Notes under the pieces: generated by a model | Database searches by the model: none | Told to the model about the DNA's origin: nothing | The model's input: only the letters and a program-made list of their open reading frames with translations | Part shown: positions 37,440 through 48,461 of the stretch, one piece after another | How the letters are laid out: the number at the start of each line of letters is the position of its first letter | Position numbering within the stretch: the first letter of the stretch is position 1 | Program-made: the position numbers and the translations under genes | DNA from: Paralichthys olivaceus | Taxonomy: Eukaryota; Chordata; Actinopteri; Pleuronectiformes; Paralichthyidae | Reading direction: 5' to 3' | NCBI RefSeq assembly: GCF_024713975.1 | Contig: NC_091112.1 | Coordinates: 268,001-332,000 of the forward strand | DNA: 64,000 nucleotides

Positions 37440-40167
37440 ATGAACCCGGTCCGCAAACGCCTCAGACTCGGCCCGTCCACATCACCACCTGCTACCACCT
37501 CCTTCCCCCGGAGCCTCACGCCGTCTAGTCCTCAGCTGCTCTCCCATGATGCTTTGCTGCTGCCTCCCCTTCCAGCTCCTTCATGGGGCGAAACTGAGGA
37601 GGAGGACGAAGGTTACCTGCTGGTGGAGGAAGATACCACTGACTCCAGCCTCATCATCACCATGGGTAACACACACAATCCGTCCATGATTCAGTGTCAC
37701 CAGTGTTGTGTAAAGACTGGTCCACATGTTCACAGCTGTTCTTAATACCAGCCCTCAGAAAACCAGGATGGACGATCAAGAGCCTGAAGAGAAGTTCTTA
37801 CCTGTTCTCGTACACTGAGCCAGTGATGTGTGTGTGTGTGTGTGTGTGTCAGAGGACAGTCAGCTGGAGGTGAAGGCAGCGAGGAGGAGAGCGGTGAGGA
37901 AGAGGAGAGGGAAACTGACTGAGGAGGAAGAGGAGCAGGGGGGCGGAGGCTCAGAGAGCGACGAAAAGGACGAGATGGAGATTGACAGACAGCTGGACCA
38001 ATCACTGGAGACAAAGTCCAAACAACACAACCTGACCACAGTGAACGTCCGAAACATCATCCACGTGAGTTTATCTGCACAAGATGACACCTGAACACAC
38101 CTGGACTCACCTGAGGTTCAGATTCACAGCGCTGGTCTTCCAGTTCAGGATTCATTAAGAGATTAATGAGTTAATCAGTACTTGATAAATGTAAATCTGA
38201 CCTCTGACCTACAGGAAGTAATCACTAATGAACATGTGGTGGCCATGATGAAAGCTGCTATCAACGAGACTGAGGCCGTCCCCCCATTTGTGAGTCTATC
38301 ACTGTGTTGTCCGTTGAAAGTGCGGCATTGGACGTGACGTCACTGAATCACATCGATCTCTGTTTCTGTTTCTTCAGGAGCCGAAAATGACTCGATCCAA
38401 GTTTAAAGAAGTGGTGGAGAAGGGCGTGGTGAGCCACATCTGCTCAACCTCTGTTCCATGTGTTGAACATCTGTTTGTTGACCATCTGTTTAATAAAAGC
38501 ATCTTGTTTACCTGTCAGGTGATTCCAGCCTGGAACATTTCTCCCATCAAGAAAACCAATGACGTCAACAAGGTGGGGTCAAAGGTCAACATCCACATCT
38601 TGAAATATTTTCAAAACTTAAACTCGTTGTTAAACTCCAGTAACTCTGTCTCTGCTCTTTTGTGTTCAGCCTCCTCAGTTCGTGGACATCCCTCTGGCTG
38701 AGGAAGACTCCTCTGATGAAGAGTATCATCCTGATGAAGAAGATGAGGATGAGACAGCTGAAGATGTGAGCCTCTGCTCTGATTGGCTGCTGTACAGTGT
38801 GACACAGATGCTGATAATGAACTGATGTTATTGACTGTTTGTGTTTGTAGACGTTCCAGGAGAGCGACATGGAGAGCACAGCCTCGTCTCCCAGAGGAAG
38901 TCGTCTGAGCAGAGTGGAGGAGGACAGCTGCAGCCCCTGGCAGGTAAAGCTTCAGTGTGACTGAGAACCTGTTGTTCACAGGAACGTTAGTTATTACATA
39001 TGAGTTAGTTTGTGTCTTCTGGCTGAGACATTATATCTTTGGTGATAATCGTCTTCAACAGAAGCTGTAAACTCTTCCTCGTTGTGTTCGGTTGATCTGT
39101 CACATAACCACAATCTCCTCCCCACTTTAGACTTCTCGGAGCCGGTCCAGGATGTCGAGGATGAGGTCTGGCTCAATGGGCCCTCCCCCTCCTCCCAAAG
39201 CACCGCCCTCCAAAGCAGTGACCGACTGCATGTTTCTGGAGAAACTTCATGCAGTGGAGGAGGAGCTCGCCGTGTGTATGGAACCATACCAGGTAACACT
39301 CGACAACACCCTGTCAGGTCACACAGTACAGAAGATTCAAACATCAGAGTAGTTATGATGGGTGATCTTCAGGACAACTTTAGGACCTGTCGGTAGATCT
39401 TCAGGACCGGTTGATGGAACTTAAAGACCTGTCAGTCCAGGTTAAGGATCGGTGATGAGCTGTTGTGTGTTAACATTTTCTTTTTTGAATGGTCTCTGTG
39501 TTGAACAGGGGGAGGTCTTCAGTGGTGGGACTCGGTCAGGGGGTCCTGAGTACTCGGACAGTAAACACACTGTACGTAAACAGTGTAATGTTGTATTTGA
39601 GGGTATTCATGTTTGCTAATTGTTGAGTCACACTCTGAGTTGGAGGAGGTGAACTGACGGACTGGTTCTGTCAGTGTGTGTCGTACTGGCTCATGTTGGT
39701 GTCTGACAGATGTGGACTCACTGAATTAATACATGAATAACTCTCGGCCCCTCTCAGCCTCTGTCGGAGTCAGAGGACGAAGCGGGTCTGATGGCGTACC
39801 GGACTCGGTCCAAGCGTCCTCTACGTGATGTCCCACTGGGCCAGCTGGAGGCGGCGCTCCAAGCCCCCGACATCACACCTGACATGTACGACTCCAGCTC
39901 CGCCCATAAGGACAGGGACTGGACTGATTGGCTAAGAGGCCTGATGAGCTCAGACATGGAAAATGAAGGTGTGTGTGTGTGTGTGTGTGTGTGCGTGTGT
40001 GCGTGTGTGTGTGTGCGTGTGCGTGTACCTTTCAGGTATGACTGCATGTCTCTCTCTTTCAGAAGAGTGTGATGATGATGATGACCCAGAGTACAACTTC
40101 CTGGCTGACGTTGATGAACCTGACCAGGAAGATTACCGTGACGACAAGGCTGTCCGCATCACCAGTC

Positions 40168-40213
<46 letters not shown>

Positions 40214-40565
40214 GGGGTTTCTTCCTGGTTTAAAGACGATGTTCTCAGGTGATGTGTTGAGCTGTGATGAATCCAGACACTGACGATGTTCTGTTTGTCG
40301 TCTAGAGAAGGAAGTGAACGAGCTGATGGAGGAGCTGTTTGAAACGGTGATTCTCTCACACTGAACAGCCTCAGTCATGTTCACTCAGTTACATGTTTCA
40401 CTCACAACCTGTGTGTGTGTGTGTGTGTGTGTGTCAGTTAAAAGAAGACCTTGCAGGACAGGAAGGGGATGACGAAGGCCACGAGGAAGAGGAGGAGCCA
40501 CAGGATGAAATACACCCTGTGCAGGCACATGCTCAGGATCAGCACAGCATGTATGTTACATGCAA

Positions 40566-40598
<33 letters not shown>

Positions 40599-40809
40599 CA
40601 CTGACTGCAAGTGTTCATTTAACAGAGGGCTGGTTGATGAAGAGGACGGACCAATCACAGAGCTGCGTACAGTAAAGCAGCAGCTGGCTTGGATGAGGAA
40701 CAGACGGCAGACACACCCACTGTGTAACACACACGTATACGGTCCTGAACCTTACACACTGAAACTGGACAGAAAACAACAGAGCAGACTAGAGCAGCAT
40801 CTGCAACAG

Positions 40810-40855
<46 letters not shown>

Positions 40856-43800
40856 ACTCATGTTCATGAAGCCTGACCTCTTTCACACTGTGTGTGTCTC
40901 TCAGCACGTTCAGCTGCTGAGTCAGATTCACCTGTTGAGTTCACCTGTGACCAAACTTCAGAGTGAGGCTGAGACCACCAGACAGTTCCTGGTAACACAC
41001 AAACCTCTTCACACTTCACTTCGAATAAAACTCAAGACTCTAAAAATATCTTCACTGTTGTTTGCCCCCCCCCCCCCCCCCCCCCCCCCCCCAGGTTGAG
41101 TTGGATGTGTTGGCTCAGAGAGCCGAGCTGCTCATGTCGTCATCTCGTCCTGGTTTCTGCAGCGTCTTTAGATCGTCCAACCTGCAGGGGGCGCTGCAGC
41201 TTCTGGAGGAGCTGCGGCAGACTCCCATCAGCTACCAGTCGCAACACTTCCCACCTGACGCCAGAGGTTACAGTGAGTCCACCTGCAGCTTGGAATGATG
41301 GGATGTCTCTAATGAGTTCTCCTGTGTAGTTTACTTTGAAATGTTGTCAACACTAGATATGTGCTCAGTTAACAGCTGCTAATGCTAACATTAGCTACAT
41401 AGTGAAGTGATGTTAAAGCAGCCGGGTGTTTGATACGGTGTTGTTGTGTACCTCTACAGTGCGTTGTTACCCCGTGATGCCGGCTGAGCTCGCCTGGCTC
41501 TTTGCTACTCGCCCGGTCTTCCTCTATCCAGAGCTACTGCCCTGTGCCAGCCTGGACCCTGCTCTATACTGCCCCCGCAGGACAGCTGCATTCACTGCCG
41601 CTGAGGACTGGTAAACACACAAATATGTCAAACTGCTGCTCTAAATTTCTGTTGGACGAGTGTGTAACTGAGTGTGTAACTGTGTGTGTAACTGTGTGTG
41701 TAACTGTGTGTGTAACTGTGTGTGTAACTGTGTGTGTTTTCAGTCTCCTGGTTCTGGGTCTCAGGAACATGGAAGGGTCATGTGACCCGACTAAGCTGGT
41801 GTCTCAGTTCCTCCTGAGGAAGACTCTGGTGCAGGTCCGACGTAGAATCCTGCAGTGCTGCCGACCTGGTGTCCCTGATAATATAGTAAAGGTAATACAG
41901 CGACTGATTCGGCTGATTTCAGCACAGGTCTGTGTATGTGTTCACCCGTGTGATCCCTCTGCAGGTGTTCCGGTATCATCGGGTGTTGTGGCCAATGCCC
42001 GTGGCCTGTGGTCCTGTTAATCAAGCAGAGCGACGCCCCCCAGTGGAGAGAGAGGAGAGAGTCATGCCTCTGTGGCTGGTGGTAGGTGATAAGTAGATGT
42101 CAGTAAAAGTGTTATATAAAGTTATCAATCCTCCATCACTGTTTGTTTACGTTTTGTAGCGGAGTCTTCCTGTCATCTGTCCAACCATAAAACGTTATAA
42201 TGCCCCTCCTGGCTCTACACCTGAGGCCCCGCCCACCTGCAGGGGAGCTCGACCCCGTCACAGTCACCTGACCTTCCTACGCTCCGGTTCTAACAACTAC
42301 AGCTTCCCCTCTGGGACAAGATATCCCCCCCGCCTTCCCAAAGACCTCGACTTCAAACGCATTGGCTTCGTCCTGCTGCAGCAGCCCCTCCCGCCTTCTC
42401 CTGCTGACCCCTCCCCCCTACTCAGCGGACAGGTGCACCCCTCTGCACCTGCCTCTCCTCACAAACCCTGTGACGCCCCGGCTCTCAGCCCCCAACGACT
42501 CCTCCTGACCAGAAGTGACACCCCTGCTGCCTTCACTAATGCCGCTGCTGTCTCCACGGCAACCACAGAGCAAATCAGACGCCACTATCAGACCCTCGTA
42601 AGTCTGAGGAGGAGAAGGAGAGAGAAACACACCCTGACCGGAGGAGCAGCATGGAATAATGTGGAGGCACTTGCTCCTCCTCCTCCTCCTGAAGGCCCCG
42701 CCCCTTCTCCAGTGGGGGGGGAGGAGGACGACGATGTCGTCAGTGTGAATATGGAGGAAGAGCAGAGCGAATTCCTTCTGACCCTGTCGGAATCATCGTC
42801 CAGTGCTGCAGGAAGTGTCGAAGACCTGGCTGACCCTGAGGAGGCGGAGTCAGGGAGTGAGCTGGACGTGACCCCGGCGCCGGTCACAGCAGCAGAGGAA
42901 GAAGGAGGTGATGAAGATGATGATGATGATGGAGCGACGTCTTCTGATGAATCCAGAGCCTCCATCGTCCAGCTGCAGGTGTGAAACAATTCATCGGATC
43001 TTTTTTAAACTTGTTTCATCAGTGAACTGAGCATCTTCGTCTTTCAGATGATTATCGATAATTAACCTCATCAATGTTCTTTGTCTTTGTAGGAGAAACT
43101 GTCCCCAGAAGAAACTGAGGAGGAAGAGGAGCAGGCTGATGAAGAAGATCAGAGGGAGGATGAAGCGTTTGCTCAGGATTATCTTAACAGAGTGAGACAT
43201 CTCTTTATATTCAGTCAGTGATCGTCTTTATATACAGTCAGTGATGGTGTCAGCATCATGTCTGTGTACAGGTGTGTGATGCGGTGCAGGAGTCTCCAGG
43301 CGTCTCGGAGCAGCTGCTGCAGTTGTTGGATCAGTTTACAGCAGCGGGGGCCCTGGATGCCTCGGGGGCCCCACAGCATCTGTACGAGAGACTGAGCTGT
43401 TTGCTGCGTCCGTGGCCTCAGCTGCTCAGAGACTTTGCTGCTTTCCTGAACCGAGAACAGGCGCGGCGCTGCGGACTGGTGAGTGACATCACTGTGACAT
43501 CACACAGGTTCGGGCTGAACCTGCGGTAACTCTTCTTCTGTGGTATCTCTCTGCCAGTTGTTGGAGCAACAGCTGTTTGAGTGCAGCCGGCGGTTTCTAC
43601 GGCGACTGGGGCAGAGCCTGGGAGAAACCTCCTCCCTCTACCAGCAGGTGGTGTCAGTGTTGCAGGGAAGCCCCACCCCCCCACCTGAAGACATGGACAA
43701 GGTAGACGATGACCTTTGACCACCTCAGAAATCAGCTGATCCTCATAAAGTTTGTAAAATGAATCAGGATTAATTAATGAGGTTCAACTGAAATCAGAGT

Positions 43801-44626
43801 TCAAATCATCCAAATTAAAATCAGCCCATTTTTCCTGATGATCAGATTTTCTTTTCCTCTCTCAGGTCTCGTCTCTTCTCCGACGTCACCCCGACCTGCA
43901 ACAGCTTTTCCTGCAGTTTCACACCCACTCGTCGCCCGTAGCGACCAGCTCTGAGACCATGAAGACAGACTCGGGTTTCCAGAGTCGTCCTTACAGGAAG
44001 AGAATCAACAGTCAGACATCTGAAGCGAGTGAGACAGGAAGCGAAGGAGAGAAAGAGGAGGAGGGGCCAGTTCGTGCCAGAAACATCTCGACGACGTCCA
44101 CTGGAGAGAAAGTCGTCGTCTGGAATCGGTCAGAACACAGAAACACAGATGAGGAGCTCACTGATATTTACATGAGATGGTGTCTGATACAAACACGTCA
44201 TGAAAACATCTTGTAAACTATCAAACATCATCACAAGACAGAAACATCGTAATTAGAAAACATGAAAACATTATTTAACATGGAGAAAGCATCTAAAACA
44301 TCACTTCCTGTTTCAGTGAGGCAGACCGCGCCATCTTGACTGCCTGTCAGCAGAGAGGAGCCAATAGGAAAACATTCAGACAGGTGTCCGCCCACCTGGG
44401 AAATAAGACCGCCCAACAGGTGAGAGGGGGCGGGGCTTCAGTGTGCCGGTAGTCGTAGACTGACAGGTCTGAAGCTGACAAGGGGACATTTGTCTTTTTT
44501 TGTCTCCTTCAGGTGAGTCTGCGTTTCCACGACCTGATGAATCTTTTCCAGTCTTCATCGCAAAAGACCACTTCCTGTTCCTCAGAGGGCCAGCCAATCA
44601 GGAGGCAAGAGCCAGCCCCCGACTAA
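37440..44626 (+). CDS. gon4l: GON-4-like protein (ugly duckling)
   Basis: Nuclear chromatin and transcription regulator; zebrafish udu mutants have blood and cell-cycle defects. Coding exons: 37440-37665, 37853-38064, 38215-38289, 38378-38428, 38519-38572, 38670-38765, 38851-38943, 39131-39292, 39509-39571, 39758-39968, 40063-40164, 40306-40346, 40438-40550, 40626-40809, 40905-40991, 41095-41272, 41460-41610, 41744-41891, 41965-42081, 42160-42978, 43093-43191, 43272-43478, 43558-43701, 43866-44128, 44317-44419, 44513-44626. All phases agree: 1370 aa. Visible parts are an N-terminal acidic/basic region, a conserved block ending near 1000 ([13 protein letters not shown]), acidic runs, two PAH-like repeats (about 1065-1215) and a C-terminal SANT/Myb-like domain ([20 protein letters not shown] ... 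LGNKT ... [12 protein letters not shown]). The protein is much shorter than human (about 2240 aa), mainly between the conserved block and the PAH repeats. The out-of-frame ATG at 37427 is an upstream ORF. Confidence 0.92.
39969..40025. repeat. (TG)n at the gon4l exon 11 donor
   Basis: The donor GAAG|GTGTGTGTG is itself the start of a TG run with CGTGTG variants, in a 94-base intron. Confidence 0.85.
40170..40212. repeat. (CA)n in gon4l intron 12
   Basis: About 21 CA units starting six bases after the exon 12 donor. Related runs: (TG)n 40411-40434 before exon 14, (CA)n 40563-40602 after exon 14, (CA)n 40811-40850 after exon 15. Confidence 0.9.
41065..41092 (+). repeat. gon4l: 28-C homopolymer as gon4l exon 17 polypyrimidine tract
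   Basis: TTTG is followed by 28 consecutive C and then AG|GTTGAG, so the homopolymer is the whole pyrimidine tract of the acceptor. The exact count is prone to sequencing error. Confidence 0.85.
41661..41739. repeat. 10-bp GTGTGTAACT repeat in gon4l intron 18
   Basis: Seven or eight near-perfect units of GTGTGTAACT immediately before the exon 19 acceptor TTTTCAG|T. Confidence 0.9.
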
Positions 44627-46300
44627 GCAATAGACCAATAGTAGATGAGTCTGCAGTCAACAAGGAAGTGGACTTCAGAGCCAAGAGACTGATCCAGATT
44701 CACTTCATGAGAACTCCTCTGAATTCCAGAACTGTCTGAGTTCACGAACATCGGTCATGAATCAGTTTTATTGATTCTAGATTTAATAAGAATGATTCTG
44801 ATATGACTCCAGAATCCACAGTGACTGTTTCCTCAGTTACTGTAGAATTCTAGAAGGGTCCAGACTCTACATATATAGATATCTTTGTTCTCCAGAAATT
44901 TGATGTGGATTGTCCAAACTTCACTGTTCAAAGTTCTGTTTGACAAATCTATGTGTGAACTAGAGCAATCACAAAATGTCAAGAATTCTCTGGAAAAGAT
45001 TGATCTCATTGATCTCATTGATCTCGGACATGATTTGGTTTGAAGAAGAACTGAACTCCTCATTTCGGAACTTTCTAGAATTCAGTTACTGACAGTTATT
45101 GTTCTAGAGTTCATCCTCTGTGATTCTTGAGTTTTGAATACATAAAGAATACACAAGTTTACCTTCAGGCTGCTCATGCTACTTTTTATAAGTTCTAATT
45201 ATTTATTATTATTTATCGTCTCTGACCTCATCCAGAGTCCAGCCTCTGTGGGTGTGTCTGGAGGCACAGTCTCAGTCATTGAGGTCAGACAAAGGAAAAC
45301 TCAAAAACTCAAATTAAATGAAGTAAAGATCTGCAGCTGTAAACCAATCACATGACAAGTGAACAGCTGCTCACACCATGTGAGACACAGTGTCCACATC
45401 TGGACAACAGACAGCTGCTGATAGCATCTGTATTCATCATCGGTCCACGTGTAAACTGAAGGAGCAGAGACGGAGACGACCTCAACATGTTTGACCTCGT
45501 GTGGACATCAGCTGAGACCCTGGGCTTTTTTTGTGGAGATACAGTAAATTTAATATAGATCAAGTTGACCGTCAGTGTTCCTCTTAGACTCCGCCCACCT
45601 GCTTAGAAACCACAACAAATACAGAAATAAAAGATAAAACATTTCTTTTTTCTTTTGAGTTTTCCCAGGATGCATTTGGGAGGATGTACTGTAAAAAAAA
45701 CAATTCATCCATATTAAATGTGAATGACTGAAGCTTGATTGTTTGAAAAAAACCCTTTTTGTTTATATTTATATGACCTGAAAACTTGAGTTTTGTCCTG
45801 AATTTACAGTTTTAAAAGTTTTAATTTTCATCTTGAAGAATAAACCGATTCTTGTTTCCTTCAAATGTAAAAGCAACCCGAAGACAAATTCAATTAAAAG
45901 TGATCTCTGCTGTTAAATGTATTTTTCTTTTTGAATCACTGTTTGAATATTTTATTTGAATTATTTTCTACACAAACACAATTTCCTTTTTCATTCTGAG
46001 TTAAAAACCAACACATTCTCCCAGTTTCACATTTATTTTATTGTAAATTTAATGTTTAATTCAACCTCATTTAGAAATTCATCTAAAAACGTTTAATTCT
46101 AATGAGGGGGGGGGGGGGGCTTTCTGATTGACAGGTCATTGGACCGTTGACAATCAGAGAGCAGCTTTCCGGTGTTCGTGGTCCCGCCTCCACTTTGACA
46201 GGTGGAGAGATTGGTCAAGTTAGCTTTAGTTACCGGAAATACTGACTTCAGAATAAAAGCGGTTAATGAAAACATTGTCATTTCGCTGTCACCTGCGAAT
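44627..46300. other. gon4l 3' UTR and spacer to the PDIA3-type gene
   Basis: AT-rich DNA with candidate poly(A) signals (for example AATAAA at 45626-45631) and a G homopolymer near 46107-46118. No coding exon or RNA gene was recognised. DNA around 46140-46220 becomes more GC-rich towards the next promoter. Confidence 0.5.
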
Positions 46301-46336
46301 TCAATGTTTATTTTTCACTGTTTCATTTTCGCTTTG

Positions 46337-46398
46337 TGACGTCATATTTCTATGATTTTTTTTACTATGTTAATCTTCACTTTGACTTTGTGACGTCA
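46337..46398 (+). promoter_or_regulatory. Two perfect CRE palindromes upstream of the PDIA3-type gene
   Basis: TGACGTCA occurs at 46337-46344 and 46391-46398, each in the context CTTTGTGACGTCATATTT, 54 bases apart and 116-177 bases before the start codon. This is the consensus for CREB/ATF-type bZIP factors. Confidence 0.6.
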
Positions 46399-46513
46399 TA
46401 TTTTAATGTTTGTCTTAGGTCATTTTATTGTGAAGGTCCTGACGGAAGCTCGGTGTGTCTCCAGTTTCCGTGTTTTATTGTTTCCATGTGAAACTGGCTC
46501 CTCTCGCTCCAAC

Positions 46514-48430
46514 ATGGCGGCCGCTGTCCGACTCCTTCCCGCCATCACGTTGTCACTTCTGTCCCTTTTTCCCGCCACGGTGTCCTCGCGCAGGGACGTG
46601 CTCGTGCTCGGGGACGCGGATTTCGATTACCTAGCAACGGAGCACGAGACCATGCTGGTGAAATTCTACGCTCCATGGTAACGGAGGGGACGTTAGCATT
46701 AGCATTGCTAGCTCAAAACATACGGGTTCTAATATGTGGATGCTCCATCCGTCCTCTTCATGTCTCCTCCTCCTCCCTCCATCCGTCCTCTTCGTGTCTC
46801 CTCCTCCTCCCTCCATCCTTCCTCTTCATGTCTCCTCCTCCTCCCTCCATCCTTCCTCTTCATGTCTCCTCCTCCTCCCTCCATCCTTCCTCTTCATGTC
46901 TCCTCCTCCTCCCTCTATCCTTCCTCTTCATGTCTCCTCCTCCTCCCTCTATCCTTCCTCTTCATGTCTCCTCCTCTCTCCATCCTTCCTCTTCATGTCT
47001 CCTCCTCCTCCCTCCATCCTTCCTCTACATGTCTCCTCCTCCCTCTATCCTTCCTCTTCATGTCTCCTCCTCTCTCCATCCTTCCTCTTCATGTCTCCTC
47101 CTCCTCCCTCCATCCTTCCTCTACATGTCTCCTCCTCCCTCCATCCGTCCTCTTCATGTCTCCTATTCCCTCCATCCGTCCTCTTCATGTCTCCTATTCC
47201 CTCCATCCGTCCTCTTCATGTCTCCTATTCCCTCCATCCTTCCCTCTTTTACTTCCTTCTCTTTTTGATTTTATCCTTATTTCATGTCCTTCTTTCCTTT
47301 CCTCATTCATTCTACATTCATACTCTTCTTTATCACCTTCAATGCTTCCTTCCCACTTCTCCCTTTCCTATTTTTTGTGCCACATCTCCGCCATCCTTCC
47401 TTCTATCTATCCCTTCTTCACCTCCTTGCATCATTTCTTCCTCAGGTGTGGACACTGTAAGAAACTGGCTCCAGACTTTGAGAAAGCAGCAAAAAAACTG
47501 AAGGGAAGTGTCCAGTTAGCAAAGGTAACGTCCCCATCGTGTGGTCTCTCCACACCTGTCTGTCTCACCTGTTTGTCTCACCCGTCTGTCTCACTCGTCT
47601 GTCTCACTCGTCTGTCTCACCCGTCTGTCTCACCTGTCTCAGGTGGACTGTAGTGCTCACTCAGAGACCTGTGGTCGTTTTGGAATCTCTGGTTATCCTA
47701 CTCTGAAGATCTTCAGGAACGGGAGAGACTCCGCCTCCTACGACGGACCTCGCACTGCAGGTAACAAACACACACACAAACACACACACACACACACACA
47801 CTCTGTGTTTATGTGTGTGTGTGTGTGTGTGTGCAGATGGGATCTATCAGTTCATGAAGAAGCAGACGGGTCCAGACTCAGTTCACCTGAAGACGAAGGA
47901 CGAACTCCACAGCTTCATCCAACACTACGATGCCAGTATCATAGGTACGACGCTTCCACCTTCTTCGTGTGACATCACCTCCACGTCATGTGACATCACA
48001 CGATGTTCTTTTTTGTTTTGCTCACACTTACAAAGTCAAAAGCCGGGTCAGGCTGCCCTACCTCATCCGAGGTCTCCGTGGACGAGACTTAGATTGTGAT
48101 CAACATCTGGGTCTTCTGATGACGACTCCTCGTGTGCAGCGGAAAAAGCTTCGGAAATACTTTGTGCTTTTCTTCTAATGTCGTCTGGATCGTGACGTCC
48201 TGTATGTGGTGAACACAGCCGTCCATGCTTCGCTGAGATTTATAACAATCTGTAAAGCTCCTCGCTGAGTTCTGTTCTGAGGGAGGATGAGCTGCTCTGA
48301 GTCTCTGGTACAGCTTTAGAAATGCTCCCTCAGTACCTGTGTCTGAACTGTGTTGGGTCTCACTCTCTGTGTTCTCAGATTAAGTTTTTTGCTTAATCTG
48401 CAGCTGCGACTTAAAGCTCGATGTAACGTG

Positions 48431-48461
<31 letters not shown>

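Noticed and set aside
42588-42989. Minus-strand Ser-rich frame of 133 codons
   Set aside because: Antisense of the acidic part of gon4l exon 42160-42978; a shadow of the real gene.
46734-47653. Pro/Ser-rich frames of up to 305 codons
   Set aside because: Minisatellite in intron 1 of the PDIA3-type gene, running into exon 2 only by chance of frame.
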